A stretch of DNA of 64,000 nt, from NCBI GenBank assembly GCA_963787425.1, contig CAWBCV010000021.1:186001-250000 (forward strand), read 5' to 3'. The notes under the pieces were generated by a model that was not told the origin of the DNA, ran no database searches, and was given only the letters and a program-made list of their open reading frames with translations. Origin of the DNA: AP-15 sp963787425. Its GTDB lineage: Bacteria > Pseudomonadota > Alphaproteobacteria > ATCC43930 > CGMCC-115725. Shown here piece after piece: positions 33,673 through 44,062 of the stretch (within the stretch, counting starts at the first letter, position 1; each line of letters opens with the position of its first letter). The position numbers and the translations under genes were made by a program.

Positions 33673-33921
33673 TCAGGATTCGGCCATTTCCTTTGGTTCG
33701 AAAAGCTGGATCGGCTGCCCCGGCATCACCGTCGAAATTGCGTGCTTATAAACCAGTTGCGAATGCGCGTCCCGGCGCAACAAAACACAGAAATTATCAA
33801 ACCAAGTAATGATCCCTTGCAGCTTGACGCCATTGACGAGGAAGATGGTTACCGGTGTCTTGTTTTTGCGGACGTGGTTCAAGAAAACGTCTTGAACGTT
33901 TTGCGATTTTTCCGGAGTCAT
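33673..33921 (-). CDS. hfq: RNA chaperone Hfq
   Basis: 82 residues, the usual alphaproteobacterial length. The Sm1 motif reads QNVQDVFLNHVRKNKTPVTI FLVNGVKLQG and Sm2 reads YKHAISTVMPGQP, with the proximal-face Q-D-x-F-L-N and K-H contacts. The C-terminal tail is short (IQLFEPKEMAES). Hfq pairs small RNAs with mRNAs. It is encoded between the HAD phosphatase gene and hflX, inside the nitrogen-regulation block. Confidence 0.97.
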   Translation of the reverse strand: MTPEKSQNVQDVFLNHVRKNKTPVTIFLVNGVKLQGIITWFDNFCVLLRRDAHSQLVYKHAISTVMPGQPIQLFEPKEMAES

Positions 33922-34027
33922 GGGTCTTCCCCCACTCCCTTCTTGGAACCGAGCCGGCCAGTTCACGCCGAAGCACTCGGACCCGACCCCCGAGATGCTG
34001 CAATCCAAATGGGCGCGCGCCGGCAAA

Positions 34028-34711
34028 TCACAAGCCCCGCACAAAGTGAAACAAGGACGCACCATCGGGGAACACAAGGCGCGGCTCGCAACGGAAAAAC
34101 TCTTCCTCAGTCGCTCCGTTGCCGAGCAAAACCGGAATGCAGCCGCTGTTGTATGCGCACTCCATATCGGTACCGGTGTCGCCGACGAGCCAAACTCCCT
34201 CGCCGGGCTCGACGCCGCTCGGCTCGAGAGCAAGCGCGACCGGGGCGGGGTTGGGCTTGTCCTGCGCGGCATCCCCTGCCCCGATGACGCTGCCGAACAG
34301 CTCGGACCAGCCGATCTGCTCGGCCTCGCATCGCAGCAGAGCGCCGGTCTTGTTGCTGACCACCCCAAGGAAAATACCATCGGCGACAAGCCCGCGAAGC
34401 AACTCGCCGCGCCCCGGCAGCGGGCTCAGCCGGTCGAGATGGATCGCACGGAAGACGTCGAGGTAGATTTGCCGCGCCTCTTCCCACCGGTCGCCGAAAT
34501 GAAGCGGGAAGCTCTCCCGCAGACTGAGCCGGACGCGTTCTTTGGTCTCCAGCAGCGACCACAACGGCTTCTCCATCGCCGCCATGACGGCGTTGAGCGC
34601 TTCGTGGATTGTCGTCCAGCTGTCGACCAGGGTGTTGTCCCAGTCGAACAAGATCGCCCGCGGCCGGGTGAGACCCTGCGGCGCTGCCGCCGCGACTCTG
34701 ACTGCGCTCAC
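34028..34711 (-). CDS. HAD-family phosphatase (Gph-like)
   Basis: 227 residues from GTG 34711, whose GTGA overlaps the stop of the dat remnant. HAD motifs: I FDWDNTLVDSW (nucleophile and acid/base Asp), II VVSNK, III Lys in DKPNPAP, IV GDTGTDMECA. The helical cap (VMAAMEKPLWSLLETKERVR) places it with phosphoglycolate phosphatase-like enzymes. Found at this place next to hfq in several alphaproteobacteria. Substrate not predictable. Confidence 0.85.
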   Translation of the reverse strand: MSAVRVAAAAPQGLTRPRAILFDWDNTLVDSWTTIHEALNAVMAAMEKPLWSLLETKERVRLSLRESFPLHFGDRWEEARQIYLDVFRAIHLDRLSPLPGRGELLRGLVADGIFLGVVSNKTGALLRCEAEQIGWSELFGSVIGAGDAAQDKPNPAPVALALEPSGVEPGEGVWLVGDTGTDMECAYNSGCIPVLLGNGATEEEFFRCEPRLVFPDGASLFHFVRGL

Positions 34712-34911
34712 GCCGCTGCCGCGGCATGAGCCGAGTAATGCTCTCGCAATCTTCGATAGAAGGGGCCGGGCACACCACCTCCGACCGGGTTGCCATCGAT
34801 CCTGACAGCCGGCAACAGACCGACGGCGAACTGATATCCGCGATCCTCGATATGCACGGCTGTCGAGCGGTGTGGCAGACATTGCCCGTCGACGTGAGCG
34901 ACACGCGCCAT
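34708..34911 (-). pseudogene. dat: D-amino-acid aminotransferase with the middle deleted
   Basis: 67 residues instead of about 285. The N-terminus is that of Dat-type class IV aminotransferases (MARVAHVDGQCLPHRSTAVH IEDRGYQFA). It then runs directly, in frame, into a typical C-terminus (RIDGNPVGGGVPGPFYRRLR EHYSAH). The PLP lysine and all central motifs are absent. Start, stop and the GTGA overlap with the next gene are kept, so a clean internal deletion of roughly 650 bases is inferred. It cannot be catalytic. Confidence 0.75.
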
Positions 34912-34966
34912 TGATTTCTCCCCCATGACCCCGCCCTCGCCCTTCCCCGAGAGCTGGGGCGGGGGT

Positions 34967-36367
34967 TCAGGCCCCGACTTTCAACGGACGATCATTGCCG
35001 AAAACACCCAAGGATTTCAACTTCCGGTGCAAGGCGGACCGCTCCATCCCAACAAAAGCCGCAGTCCGCGAGATATTGCCGCCAAACCGGGTAACCTGAG
35101 CGATAAGATATTCCCGCTCGAACACCTCTCTCGCATCGCGCAACGGCAAGGTCATGATTTCGCTCCCCTTGTCCCATTTCACGACGGTTGGAGCGATCGC
35201 AGTGATTTCGTTCGGCAGCATATCGGCGCGCAACGGCTCGCGCGCGTCGCCCGGGGCCATGATCAACAGCCAGTCGATGACGTTGCGCAGCTGCCGCACA
35301 TTGCCCGGCCAAGTGTAGGCCTGCAGCGCCGCCATTGCATCCTCGCCGAACTCGCGCGGGGTGAGCCGCGCCGCTTCGGACGCCCGGGCCATGAAGTGAC
35401 GCGCCATCAGCGGGATGTCCTCGCGCCGGTCGCGTAGCGGGGCCAGGCGAATCGGCACGACGCTCAGCCGGTAGAACAGATCCTCGCGGAACCGCCCGGC
35501 ACCGATCTCCCCGCCGAGCTCCCGGTTCGACGAGGCGACCACCCGGACATCGACCTCGACGCGGCTCGACCCCCCTACCCTCTCGAACGTCTGCTCCTGC
35601 AGCGCACGCACGATCTTGCCCTGCGTCTCGAGCGGCATGTCCGCCACTTCGTCTAGAAACAACGTGCCGCCATGCGCACGCTCGAAGGTTCCTACCTTGC
35701 GCGGTGCGCCGTCGATCCGCGTCTCGGTCCCGAACAGCTCGATTTCGAGCCGTTCGGGCCGCATCGTTGCGCAGTTGACCGGAACAAAGGGTCCTTTCGC
35801 GCGCCGAGAGCGCGCATGCAGGAGTCGCCCGACAACCTCCTTGCCGGAGCCGGGCGGGCCGGTAATCAGAACCCGACTGCCGGTCGGCGCCACCCGTTCG
35901 ATCTGCTGCCGCAGCTGGTTGGCCGCCGGCGAGATGCCGACGAGGTCGAGATCGCCTCCGGCGCGCAGTCGCAATTCCTCGTTCTCGCGCCGCAATTGCG
36001 CCGCTTCGATCGCGCGCTCAACAACCAGCAGCAAGCGATCTGATTTGAAGGGCTTTTCGAGAAAATCATAGGCTCCCAGCTTGATCGCCTCGACGGCCGT
36101 TTCAATCGTTCCGTGGCCGCTGATCATGACCACCGGCACTGACGGCATCTCGATGCGCAGCTGCTTCAGGATCTCGATCCCTTCGAGCCCTCCTCCCTGC
36201 AGCCAGATATCAAGGATGACGAGCGTGGGCTGCCGCGCCTGGATTCCGGCCAAGGTCTGCGCCGTGTCGGCAGCTTCCCGAGTGGCGTAGCCCTCGTCCT
36301 TGAGGACGCCCGCAATCAGCATGCGGATGTCGGCTTCGTCGTCGACGATCAGAATATCATGCGCCAT
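34967..36367 (-). CDS. ntrX: response regulator NtrX
   Basis: 466 residues. The receiver domain reads HDILIVDDEADIRMLIAGVL with phospho-acceptor Asp in LVILDIWLQGG. The AAA+ domain has a Walker A form GPPGSGKEV and Walker B LFLDEVADMP. The C-terminal Fis-type HTH reads GGNISRTAAFVGMERSALHR KLK. The loop that carries GAFTGA in sigma-54 activators reads TRIDGAPRKVGTFERA here, so direct sigma-54 activation is not expected. It overlaps ntrY by 11 bases; partner sensor is NtrY. Confidence 0.95.
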   Translation of the reverse strand: MAHDILIVDDEADIRMLIAGVLKDEGYATREAADTAQTLAGIQARQPTLVILDIWLQGGGLEGIEILKQLRIEMPSVPVVMISGHGTIETAVEAIKLGAYDFLEKPFKSDRLLLVVERAIEAAQLRRENEELRLRAGGDLDLVGISPAANQLRQQIERVAPTGSRVLITGPPGSGKEVVGRLLHARSRRAKGPFVPVNCATMRPERLEIELFGTETRIDGAPRKVGTFERAHGGTLFLDEVADMPLETQGKIVRALQEQTFERVGGSSRVEVDVRVVASSNRELGGEIGAGRFREDLFYRLSVVPIRLAPLRDRREDIPLMARHFMARASEAARLTPREFGEDAMAALQAYTWPGNVRQLRNVIDWLLIMAPGDAREPLRADMLPNEITAIAPTVVKWDKGSEIMTLPLRDAREVFEREYLIAQVTRFGGNISRTAAFVGMERSALHRKLKSLGVFGNDRPLKVGA

Positions 36368-38603
36368 GGCTGATCGGGCTCAATTCCATGGGCTCGTCCG
36401 CTGCATCGAGACGCCGCACAGCGCGAATCTCCGAGACGGCAAAATGGAGGCTGACGCGGGCGCCCTCCGTCTCCCCGTCCTCCAGAACCAGCTCTCCGTG
36501 ATGATCTTCCATGATCTTTTTGACGATAGCCAGACCCAAGCCTGTGCCCTTTGTCCGGGTGGTAACATAAGGCTCGGTCAACTGCTCACGCCCATGCTGC
36601 GGCAAGCCTTTCCCGTTATCTTCGATAATCACGGCGGCCTGGCCATCCTCCTCCACAACCGACACCCGGATGAGTCCCGCCGGGCTCGCCTTTTCCTCAG
36701 CCTTGCGCGCTTCGATCGATTCGATTGCATTCTTGACGATATTGATCAGCGCCTGACCAACAAGGCGCGCATCACAGTTGACCGCTACCGGGCTCGCCGG
36801 GAACACCGGCTCGAAAACGATCTCGGGATGGGCCGTGCGCTGCAGGAAGACGGCCCGGTGCACGATTTCCACCAGATTTTCGGGCTTGAGCACCGGCGTC
36901 GGCATTCGAGCAAATGACGAGAATTCATCGATCATCCGGCCAATATCCCCGACATGCCGAATGATCGTGTCCGTGCAGATCGTAAAGGTTTCGGCGTCGT
37001 TCTTGATCTCTTTCAGGTACCGGCGCCGCAACCGTTCGGCAGCCAACTGGATCGGCGTCAGTGGATTCTTGATTTCGTGGGCAATACGACGGGCGATATC
37101 GGCCCAGGCCGCCTTGCGTTGGGCCGACAACAGCTCGGTGATATCGTCGAAAGTAACGATAAAACCGCTGATATCGCGGTCGTTGTGCTCGGCGGCGATG
37201 CGAACCAGCAAGGTGCGGGTACTGTTCCCGCGAAGCAGTTCCACTTGCGACTGCGCCAGGCGATCTGGGCGGCGTTCCGCCTCCTCGAGCAAGCCCGCCA
37301 TTTCCGGTGCGACCTCGGCGAGGTCCTGTCCGATCCCTTGTTCCAGATCCGTGCCGAGCAGCGCCGAGGCCGAACGGTTGGGTAGATTGATCCGGCCCAG
37401 GCTGTCGAGCCCGATTACCCCGGCCGAGACACCCGTCAGTACAGTCTCGGTAAACCGCCGCCGCTCGTCGAGCTGGCGATTGGCTTCCCTGAGCTCGCGC
37501 TGTTGACTCTCGATCTGGTAGGTCATTCGGTTGAAGGCGCGGCTCAGCGACGCCAGTTCGTCGTCCTTCTCCCCTTCCGGCACACGAGCCGCGAGATCGC
37601 CGCTGCGGACTTGCTCGGCCGCAGTGATCAGGTGGCTGATCGGACCGGCAAATTGGGCCGCAAAATGAATGCCGATGGCCACCGCAGCCACCAGGAACAG
37701 CATCGCCACCATCATAAAGATCAACGCGAAGGTAATCTGAAACCCGGAGCGTTGGCCTTCCATCTGCTCGTACAACGCGGCGGCGCGCTGGGTCTCCTCC
37801 ATGTGGTTTAACACCCGCGGCTCGATAAACCGCCCGACATAAAGATAGACGTCGCCGAACTGGTTGAGGCGCACCAGAGCCCGCACCCGGTCATCGCTGT
37901 CGTTGGTCATTATCGCCACGTCGCCGGTATCGGCGAGGTGGATCGCGTCGTCGGGAACGGGCTCGAAACCCAGGGTGAACGAAAGACTGGACCGGGCCAG
38001 CATATGGCCGGCGCGGTCGAATACCACGGCCTCGGCCAATCCGCGCAGCGCCGCCTGAGCCGAGACCACCTGTTGCAGATGCTGCGGGTTAAGTGCCAGC
38101 TGCACGGAATCGCGGTTGAGGTCGTTGGCCATCGCCAAGACATCGGCGCGGATCGCCTGCTGATGTTCGTGCAGATAGGCTTCGGCGACGGCCAGAGATT
38201 CGGTGATTGCGGTGCGCACCCTGTCGCTGAACCAGAACTCCACGCCAAAGCTGAAGAAAAGATAGGAGAAGCCGGCGACGATGATCGTCGGCATGACCGC
38301 AATCAGGCTGAACAGCACGACTAGTCGGATTTGCAGGCGCGAGCCGGCAAGGCCGCGCCGTCGCTCGGCCCAGACCTCGATCAGGCGCTTGGCGATCACC
38401 GCACCGAGCGCCAGCAGCAAGATCAGGTCGAGGTTCAGGAGCGCCAGGACGGCGCCGGGATGCGGCCCGAAGGGCGGTGCCCCGGTCAGCGCGAGGTAGG
38501 TCGCGATCCCCGAAGCGAGGGCCGGGATCGCAAGGGCGATCGCCAGCTTGCGGCCCAAGCCGATACGGCCGGCCCAAATTCCCATCCGCCGCATCGGGTT
38601 CAT
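36357..38603 (-). CDS. ntrY: membrane sensor histidine kinase NtrY
   Basis: 748 residues. Three or more N-terminal transmembrane helices (LAIALAIPALASGIATYLAL; LDLILLLALGAVIAKRL; LVVLFSLIAVMPTIIVAGFS) are followed by an extracytoplasmic sensor region. Then come another helix, a HAMP linker (ISHLITAAEQVRSGDLAARV), PAS (VLTGVSAGVIGLDSLGRINL), HisKA with His in IARRIAHEIKNPLTPIQLAA and HATPase_c (DNGKGLPQHGREQLTEPYVT, KGTGLGLAIVKK). It senses nitrogen or redox state through an unidentified cue and phosphorylates NtrX. Confidence 0.95.
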   Translation of the reverse strand: MNPMRRMGIWAGRIGLGRKLAIALAIPALASGIATYLALTGAPPFGPHPGAVLALLNLDLILLLALGAVIAKRLIEVWAERRRGLAGSRLQIRLVVLFSLIAVMPTIIVAGFSYLFFSFGVEFWFSDRVRTAITESLAVAEAYLHEHQQAIRADVLAMANDLNRDSVQLALNPQHLQQVVSAQAALRGLAEAVVFDRAGHMLARSSLSFTLGFEPVPDDAIHLADTGDVAIMTNDSDDRVRALVRLNQFGDVYLYVGRFIEPRVLNHMEETQRAAALYEQMEGQRSGFQITFALIFMMVAMLFLVAAVAIGIHFAAQFAGPISHLITAAEQVRSGDLAARVPEGEKDDELASLSRAFNRMTYQIESQQRELREANRQLDERRRFTETVLTGVSAGVIGLDSLGRINLPNRSASALLGTDLEQGIGQDLAEVAPEMAGLLEEAERRPDRLAQSQVELLRGNSTRTLLVRIAAEHNDRDISGFIVTFDDITELLSAQRKAAWADIARRIAHEIKNPLTPIQLAAERLRRRYLKEIKNDAETFTICTDTIIRHVGDIGRMIDEFSSFARMPTPVLKPENLVEIVHRAVFLQRTAHPEIVFEPVFPASPVAVNCDARLVGQALINIVKNAIESIEARKAEEKASPAGLIRVSVVEEDGQAAVIIEDNGKGLPQHGREQLTEPYVTTRTKGTGLGLAIVKKIMEDHHGELVLEDGETEGARVSLHFAVSEIRAVRRLDAADEPMELSPISHGA

Positions 38604-38710
38604 TCAAGACCTCTACCCGAAGTCTGCCGCCGACGGCTTTGACACAAATGGCTCAAATTGTCTCCGGCCGATGCCTCAGTGGCGTGGCGGCGGTAGTGTC
38701 GATCCGCTTA

Positions 38711-40149
<1,439 letters not shown>

Positions 40150-40153
<4 letters not shown>

Positions 40154-41289
40154 GCAGCACCGTCTTGCGCGACCACGGGCAGAAACACCCGGAACACGGT
40201 TCGCCGGGGCTGGCTGTCGAATTCGATCACGCCGCCGTGGTCGCCGATTACCTTGGCGACTAGTGCAAGACCGAGGCCAGTGCCGTTCCGTTTCGTCGTG
40301 ACGAACGGTTCGAAGAGATGCGGCCGAAGGTCATCGGGGATGCCGCCGCCATTGTCGGTCACCGACACCATCAAGGGCAGGTGTTGCCGGCCCTCACCGC
40401 CCGGGCGCGTGAGGCGCAGGCCGTGCCGATATGCCGTCGTAAGAATGACTTCGCCGTCCACATTTGGCACTGCCTCGACCGCATTCTTGACGAGGTTTAG
40501 AAAGACCTGGACGAGCTGGTCGCGATCGCCGTGAACCGATGGCAGCGAGGGGTCGTATTCTTCGACGAGCCGGACGTGACGGGCAAAACCGGATTGCGCC
40601 GCCTTGCGCACGCGCTCGAGCACCTCGTGGATGTTGACCGCCTCGCGCTCGATCGGCCGGTGATCGGAGAAGGCTTCCATGCGATCGACGAGCGCGACGA
40701 TTCGGTCGGTTTCGTCGCAGATCAGCTGGGTCAGCTCGCGTCCGGCGGGATCGGCATCCTGCTCCAGCAATTGCGCCGCGCCACGGATCCCGGAAAGCGG
40801 GTTCTTGACCTCGTGGGCGAGCATGGCCGCCATCCCGGTAATCGAACGGGCAGCGTTCCGGTGGGTTAAATGGCGGTCCATCATCTCCGCCATCGAGCGC
40901 TCGTGCAGTGTAAGCACGAGCATATCCGCACCTTCGCCCGTCAGCGCTCCCTGAATGGTAACCAGGCGGCCCGGGAACCGCGGGCCCTCGAGGAGAATGT
41001 CGTACTCGGAAATCGTATTGCCGATCCGCCACACCGAACCAACGAGCGCCAGCAAGGGGCTGTGCGGCGCCACAAGATCGGCGAGCGCGGTGCCGCACAG
41101 CGCGGCCGCGCTGGATCCGAAAAACTGCTCCGCGGCCGGGTTGACGAAGCGGATGCCTCCCCCGTGATCGATAACGATTACGGGAAGGGCGAGAGCTGCC
41201 AGGATCACCGCAGCGTCGGGTTGGGCTATCCCGAGAGGACGCCGTTTTGGGTTCGAGCTTCCGCGGAGCCGAAACGGCGTCTTGATCAT
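40150..41289 (-). CDS. ntrB: nitrogen sensor kinase NtrB (GlnL)
   Basis: 379 residues, no transmembrane segments. PAS domain: LALPVIVIDHGGGIRFVNPA AEQFFG. HisKA: MAAMLAHEVKNPLSGIRGAA QLLEQ with the phosphorylated His. HATPase_c: DNGGGIPDDLRPHLFEPFVT and NGTGLGLALVAKVIGDHGG. PII proteins control its kinase/phosphatase balance on NtrC. It overlaps dusB upstream and ntrC downstream by four bases each, so dusB-ntrB-ntrC is one operon. Confidence 0.97.
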
Positions 41290-42272
41290 GCCGTCTCGTG
41301 GGTTAGAAGCGCCTCGTAAAACGATCGAATCAGGTTCCGAACGCGTGCGACGTCGATAGTGTCATTGACCGCGGCGCGAAATTCCGCCGACCCGGGGAAG
41401 CCTTTCGAGTACCAGGCGACGTGCTTGCGCGCAATCCTCGAACCCGCCTGCGTGCCATAATGCTGGAGCATCTCCTCGTAATGGCCGAGCACGATTTCGA
41501 GCTGCGCCGCAAGCGGCGGGTCCGGAACCCGCCGCCGGGTTTTCAACCATTCGATAACCTGACGGACGAACCATGGCCGTCCATAGCAGCCGCGGCCGAT
41601 CATCAGACCGTCGGCGCCGGACTTCCGCAATGCCCGGTCGGCATCGTCGAAGGTCGTAATGTCGCCGTTGGCGATGACCGGGATCGCCACCGCTTCTTTA
41701 ACTTGGCGGATGAAACTCCAGTCGGCTGAGCCGGCATAAAGCTGGCAACGAGTACGGCCGTGCACGCTGATCATGCCGATGCCGCAGGCCTCGGCGATGC
41801 GGGCAAGCCGCGGCGCGTTGCGGTTTTGCTCGTCCCATCCGGTGCGCATCTTCAAGGTGACCGGGAGGTCAACCGCCTTCACCGTCGCCTCGAGGATTCG
41901 CGCGGCATGCGCCTCGTCGCGCATCAGCGCCGATCCGGCGTGTCCGTTGACCACCTTTTTCACTGGGCAACCGAAATTTATGTCGATGATCCGCGCCCCG
42001 CGATCGGCGTTGAGCTTTGCCGCCTCGGCCATGACGCGCGGTTCGCAGCCGGCCAGCTGCACGGCCATTGGCTGCTCGTCGGCGCAGCTTTTGGCCATCG
42101 TCATAGACTGGCGGGTCTCGCGGATCATCGCTTCGCTGGCGATCATCTCGGAAACGACGAGACCGGCACCGAGCCGCTTGACGAGCCTGCGGAACGGCAA
42201 ATCGCTGACTCCCGACATTGGAGCGAGGATGACCGGATCTTCGAGAGTCACAGAGGCGATCGAGATGCCCAT
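41286..42272 (-). CDS. dusB: tRNA-dihydrouridine synthase DusB (NifR3)
   Basis: 328 residues. FMN-binding TIM barrel: VILAPMSGVSDLPFRRLVKR, the active-site Cys in INFGCPVKKVVNGHAGSALM, VTLKMRTGWDEQN, ISVHGRTRCQLYAGSADWSF and DGLMIGRGCYGRPWF. It reduces uridines in the tRNA D-loop using NADPH. It is historically called nifR3 because it leads the ntrBC operon in alphaproteobacteria, exactly as here. It starts 131 bases from the divergent ispDF start. Confidence 0.97.
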   Translation of the reverse strand: MGISIASVTLEDPVILAPMSGVSDLPFRRLVKRLGAGLVVSEMIASEAMIRETRQSMTMAKSCADEQPMAVQLAGCEPRVMAEAAKLNADRGARIIDINFGCPVKKVVNGHAGSALMRDEAHAARILEATVKAVDLPVTLKMRTGWDEQNRNAPRLARIAEACGIGMISVHGRTRCQLYAGSADWSFIRQVKEAVAIPVIANGDITTFDDADRALRKSGADGLMIGRGCYGRPWFVRQVIEWLKTRRRVPDPPLAAQLEIVLGHYEEMLQHYGTQAGSRIARKHVAWYSKGFPGSAEFRAAVNDTIDVARVRNLIRSFYEALLTHETA

Positions 42273-42403
42273 AAAATACGCAACTATGCACTTTGCCTAC
42301 CGATTAGGCAGATGTTAGCCGCTTTCATTTTGCGCCGCAACATCAATCCCTAGGGAAAATGCGGCGTAATGGCATCAGGCCGGCTAGAGGGTTAAGCTTA
42401 GCC

Positions 42404-43559
42404 ATGACCTCGGTTTATGCGCTCGTGGTCGCGGCGGGCCAGGGCACTCGATTTGGCGGCCCTCGCCCCAAGCAATACCTGTCGCTCGGGGGTGCCACTA
42501 TCTTGCGCCATGCAGTCGCTGCGCTCGGCGAGCACAGGCAAATCGCAAATGTGTTGGTCGCGATCAGGCCCGAGGACGGAGCGCTGTTCGATAGCAGCAT
42601 CGCCGGCTTAACTGTAATGCCGCCGGTCGCCGGCGGCCCGACGCGCCAGGACTCCGTTCGGCTTGGCCTCGAGGCATTGGCCGCCTATTGCCCGAACCGC
42701 GTACTCATTCATGATGGGGCGCGGCCCTTTCCGGATCAGCGACTGGTCGACCGGGTCATCGATGGTCTGGACAAGGCGATCGCGGCGATCCCTTGCCTGC
42801 CCTTGCGCGACACGATCAAGCGCGCCGAGGGCGCAACCATTCGGGAGACGGTCGATCGCTCCGCGTTGTGGCGCGCCCAGACCCCGCAGGGCTTTCACTT
42901 CGATGCGATCCTCGCGGCCCACCGCGCCGCGATCGGCCGTGGGCTGACCGACGACGCCGCAGTCGCCGAGGCCGCGGGCCTGGCCCCGCTGATTGTTGAC
43001 GGCAGCGAAGACAATCTGAAGGTTACGACTGCGGAGGACCTTGCCGCGGCCGAGCGCCTGCTCGCCGCCCGACAGGGGGATGTCCGCGTCGGCCAGGGCT
43101 TCGACGTGCACCCCTTTGCGCCAGGCGATCATCTCTGGATATGCGGCGTCAGAATCCCGCACGAGCATGAGCCTCGCCGGACATTCCGACGCCGATGTCG
43201 GGCTGCACGCGCTGACCGATGCGGTGCTAGGCGCGATCGGCGCCGGCGACATCGGCATGCATTTCCCGCCGAGCGACCCGCGCTGGCGCGGCGCCGCATC
43301 TGACCAGTTCCTCCGCCACGCCGCCGATCTCGTGCGCGCACGAGCCGGCGCCATTGCCGCGGTCGACGTCACGATCATCTGCGAGCGGCCTAAAATTGCG
43401 CCCTATCGCGCGGCGATGGTCGAGCGCATCGCCGCCATCCTCGGAATCGCGCCCGATCGCGTCAGCATCAAGGCGACGACCACCGAGAAGCTCGGCTTTA
43501 CCGGCCGCGCCGAAGGCATGGCTGCACAAGCCGTCGCGACTGTGCGTCTGCCGCTCTGA
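42404..43559 (+). CDS. ispDF: bifunctional IspD-IspF, apparent one-base frameshift
   Basis: IspD half from ATG 42404: YALVVAAGQGTRFGGPRPKQ Y, LIHDGARPF, RETVDRSALWRAQTPQGFHF and DGSEDNLKVTTAEDL. IspF half: VRVGQGFDVHPFAPGDHLWI CGVRIPHEH, then after removing one base near 43168-43172 SLAGHSDADVGLHALTDAVL GAIGAGDIGMHFPPSDP and KATTTEKLGFTGRAEGMAAQ A. The fused enzyme makes CDP-methylerythritol and methylerythritol cyclodiphosphate in the MEP isoprenoid pathway. All motifs are kept on both sides of the shift. Since MEP enzymes are normally essential, I favour an indel error over a true mutation. Confidence 0.9.
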
Positions 43560-43606
43560 AGAACGCTCGCTGCGAACTCGGGCTGCCCCTTTGGCATCCA
43601 GCACTG

Positions 43607-44062
43607 GTGCTCGGGACCTGGTTCGGCGTCGGTCTGCTGCCGGTGATGCCGGGAACCTGGGGATCACTTGCCGCCCTGCCCTGCGCCTGGGTGATCCGCA
43701 GCCTGTGGGGCCTCGCCGCGCTGGCGATCGCTTGCGCAATCGCCGTTGCCGTCGGTTGTTGGGCCGCGGGGAGGATAGCCAAAGCAAGCGGCGTACAGGA
43801 CCCCGGCGCGATCGTGATCGACGAGGTCGCAGCGCAGTGGCTGGTGCTGTTGGCCGCGCCGCTCGACCCCCCGTCTTACGCCGCCGCCTTCCTGCTCTTC
43901 CGGATCTTCGACATCTGGAAGCCCTGGCTCGTCGGGTTGGCTGACCGGAGGGTGCATGGCGGGTTGGGGATCATGCTCGACGACCTATTGGCCGCGCTTT
44001 ACGCTCTTCTGGTGTTTTTGGTCGCGCTGATGACTGGCGGAGCATTCGGTGTTCGAAGCTAA
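43607..44062 (+). CDS. pgpA: phosphatidylglycerophosphatase A
   Basis: 151 residues from GTG 43607; in-frame codons continue back to the ispDF stop, so about 15 more residues may be translated from an unusual start. PgpA pattern: WFGVGLLPVMPGTWGSLAAL P, then DPGAIVIDEVAAQWLVLL, RIFDIWKPW and the terminal DRRVHGGLGIMLDDLLAALY A. Three or four transmembrane helices. It dephosphorylates phosphatidylglycerophosphate in cardiolipin/PG synthesis. ispDF-pgpA is a common alphaproteobacterial gene pair. Confidence 0.93.
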   Translation: MLGTWFGVGLLPVMPGTWGSLAALPCAWVIRSLWGLAALAIACAIAVAVGCWAAGRIAKASGVQDPGAIVIDEVAAQWLVLLAAPLDPPSYAAAFLLFRIFDIWKPWLVGLADRRVHGGLGIMLDDLLAALYALLVFLVALMTGGAFGVRS

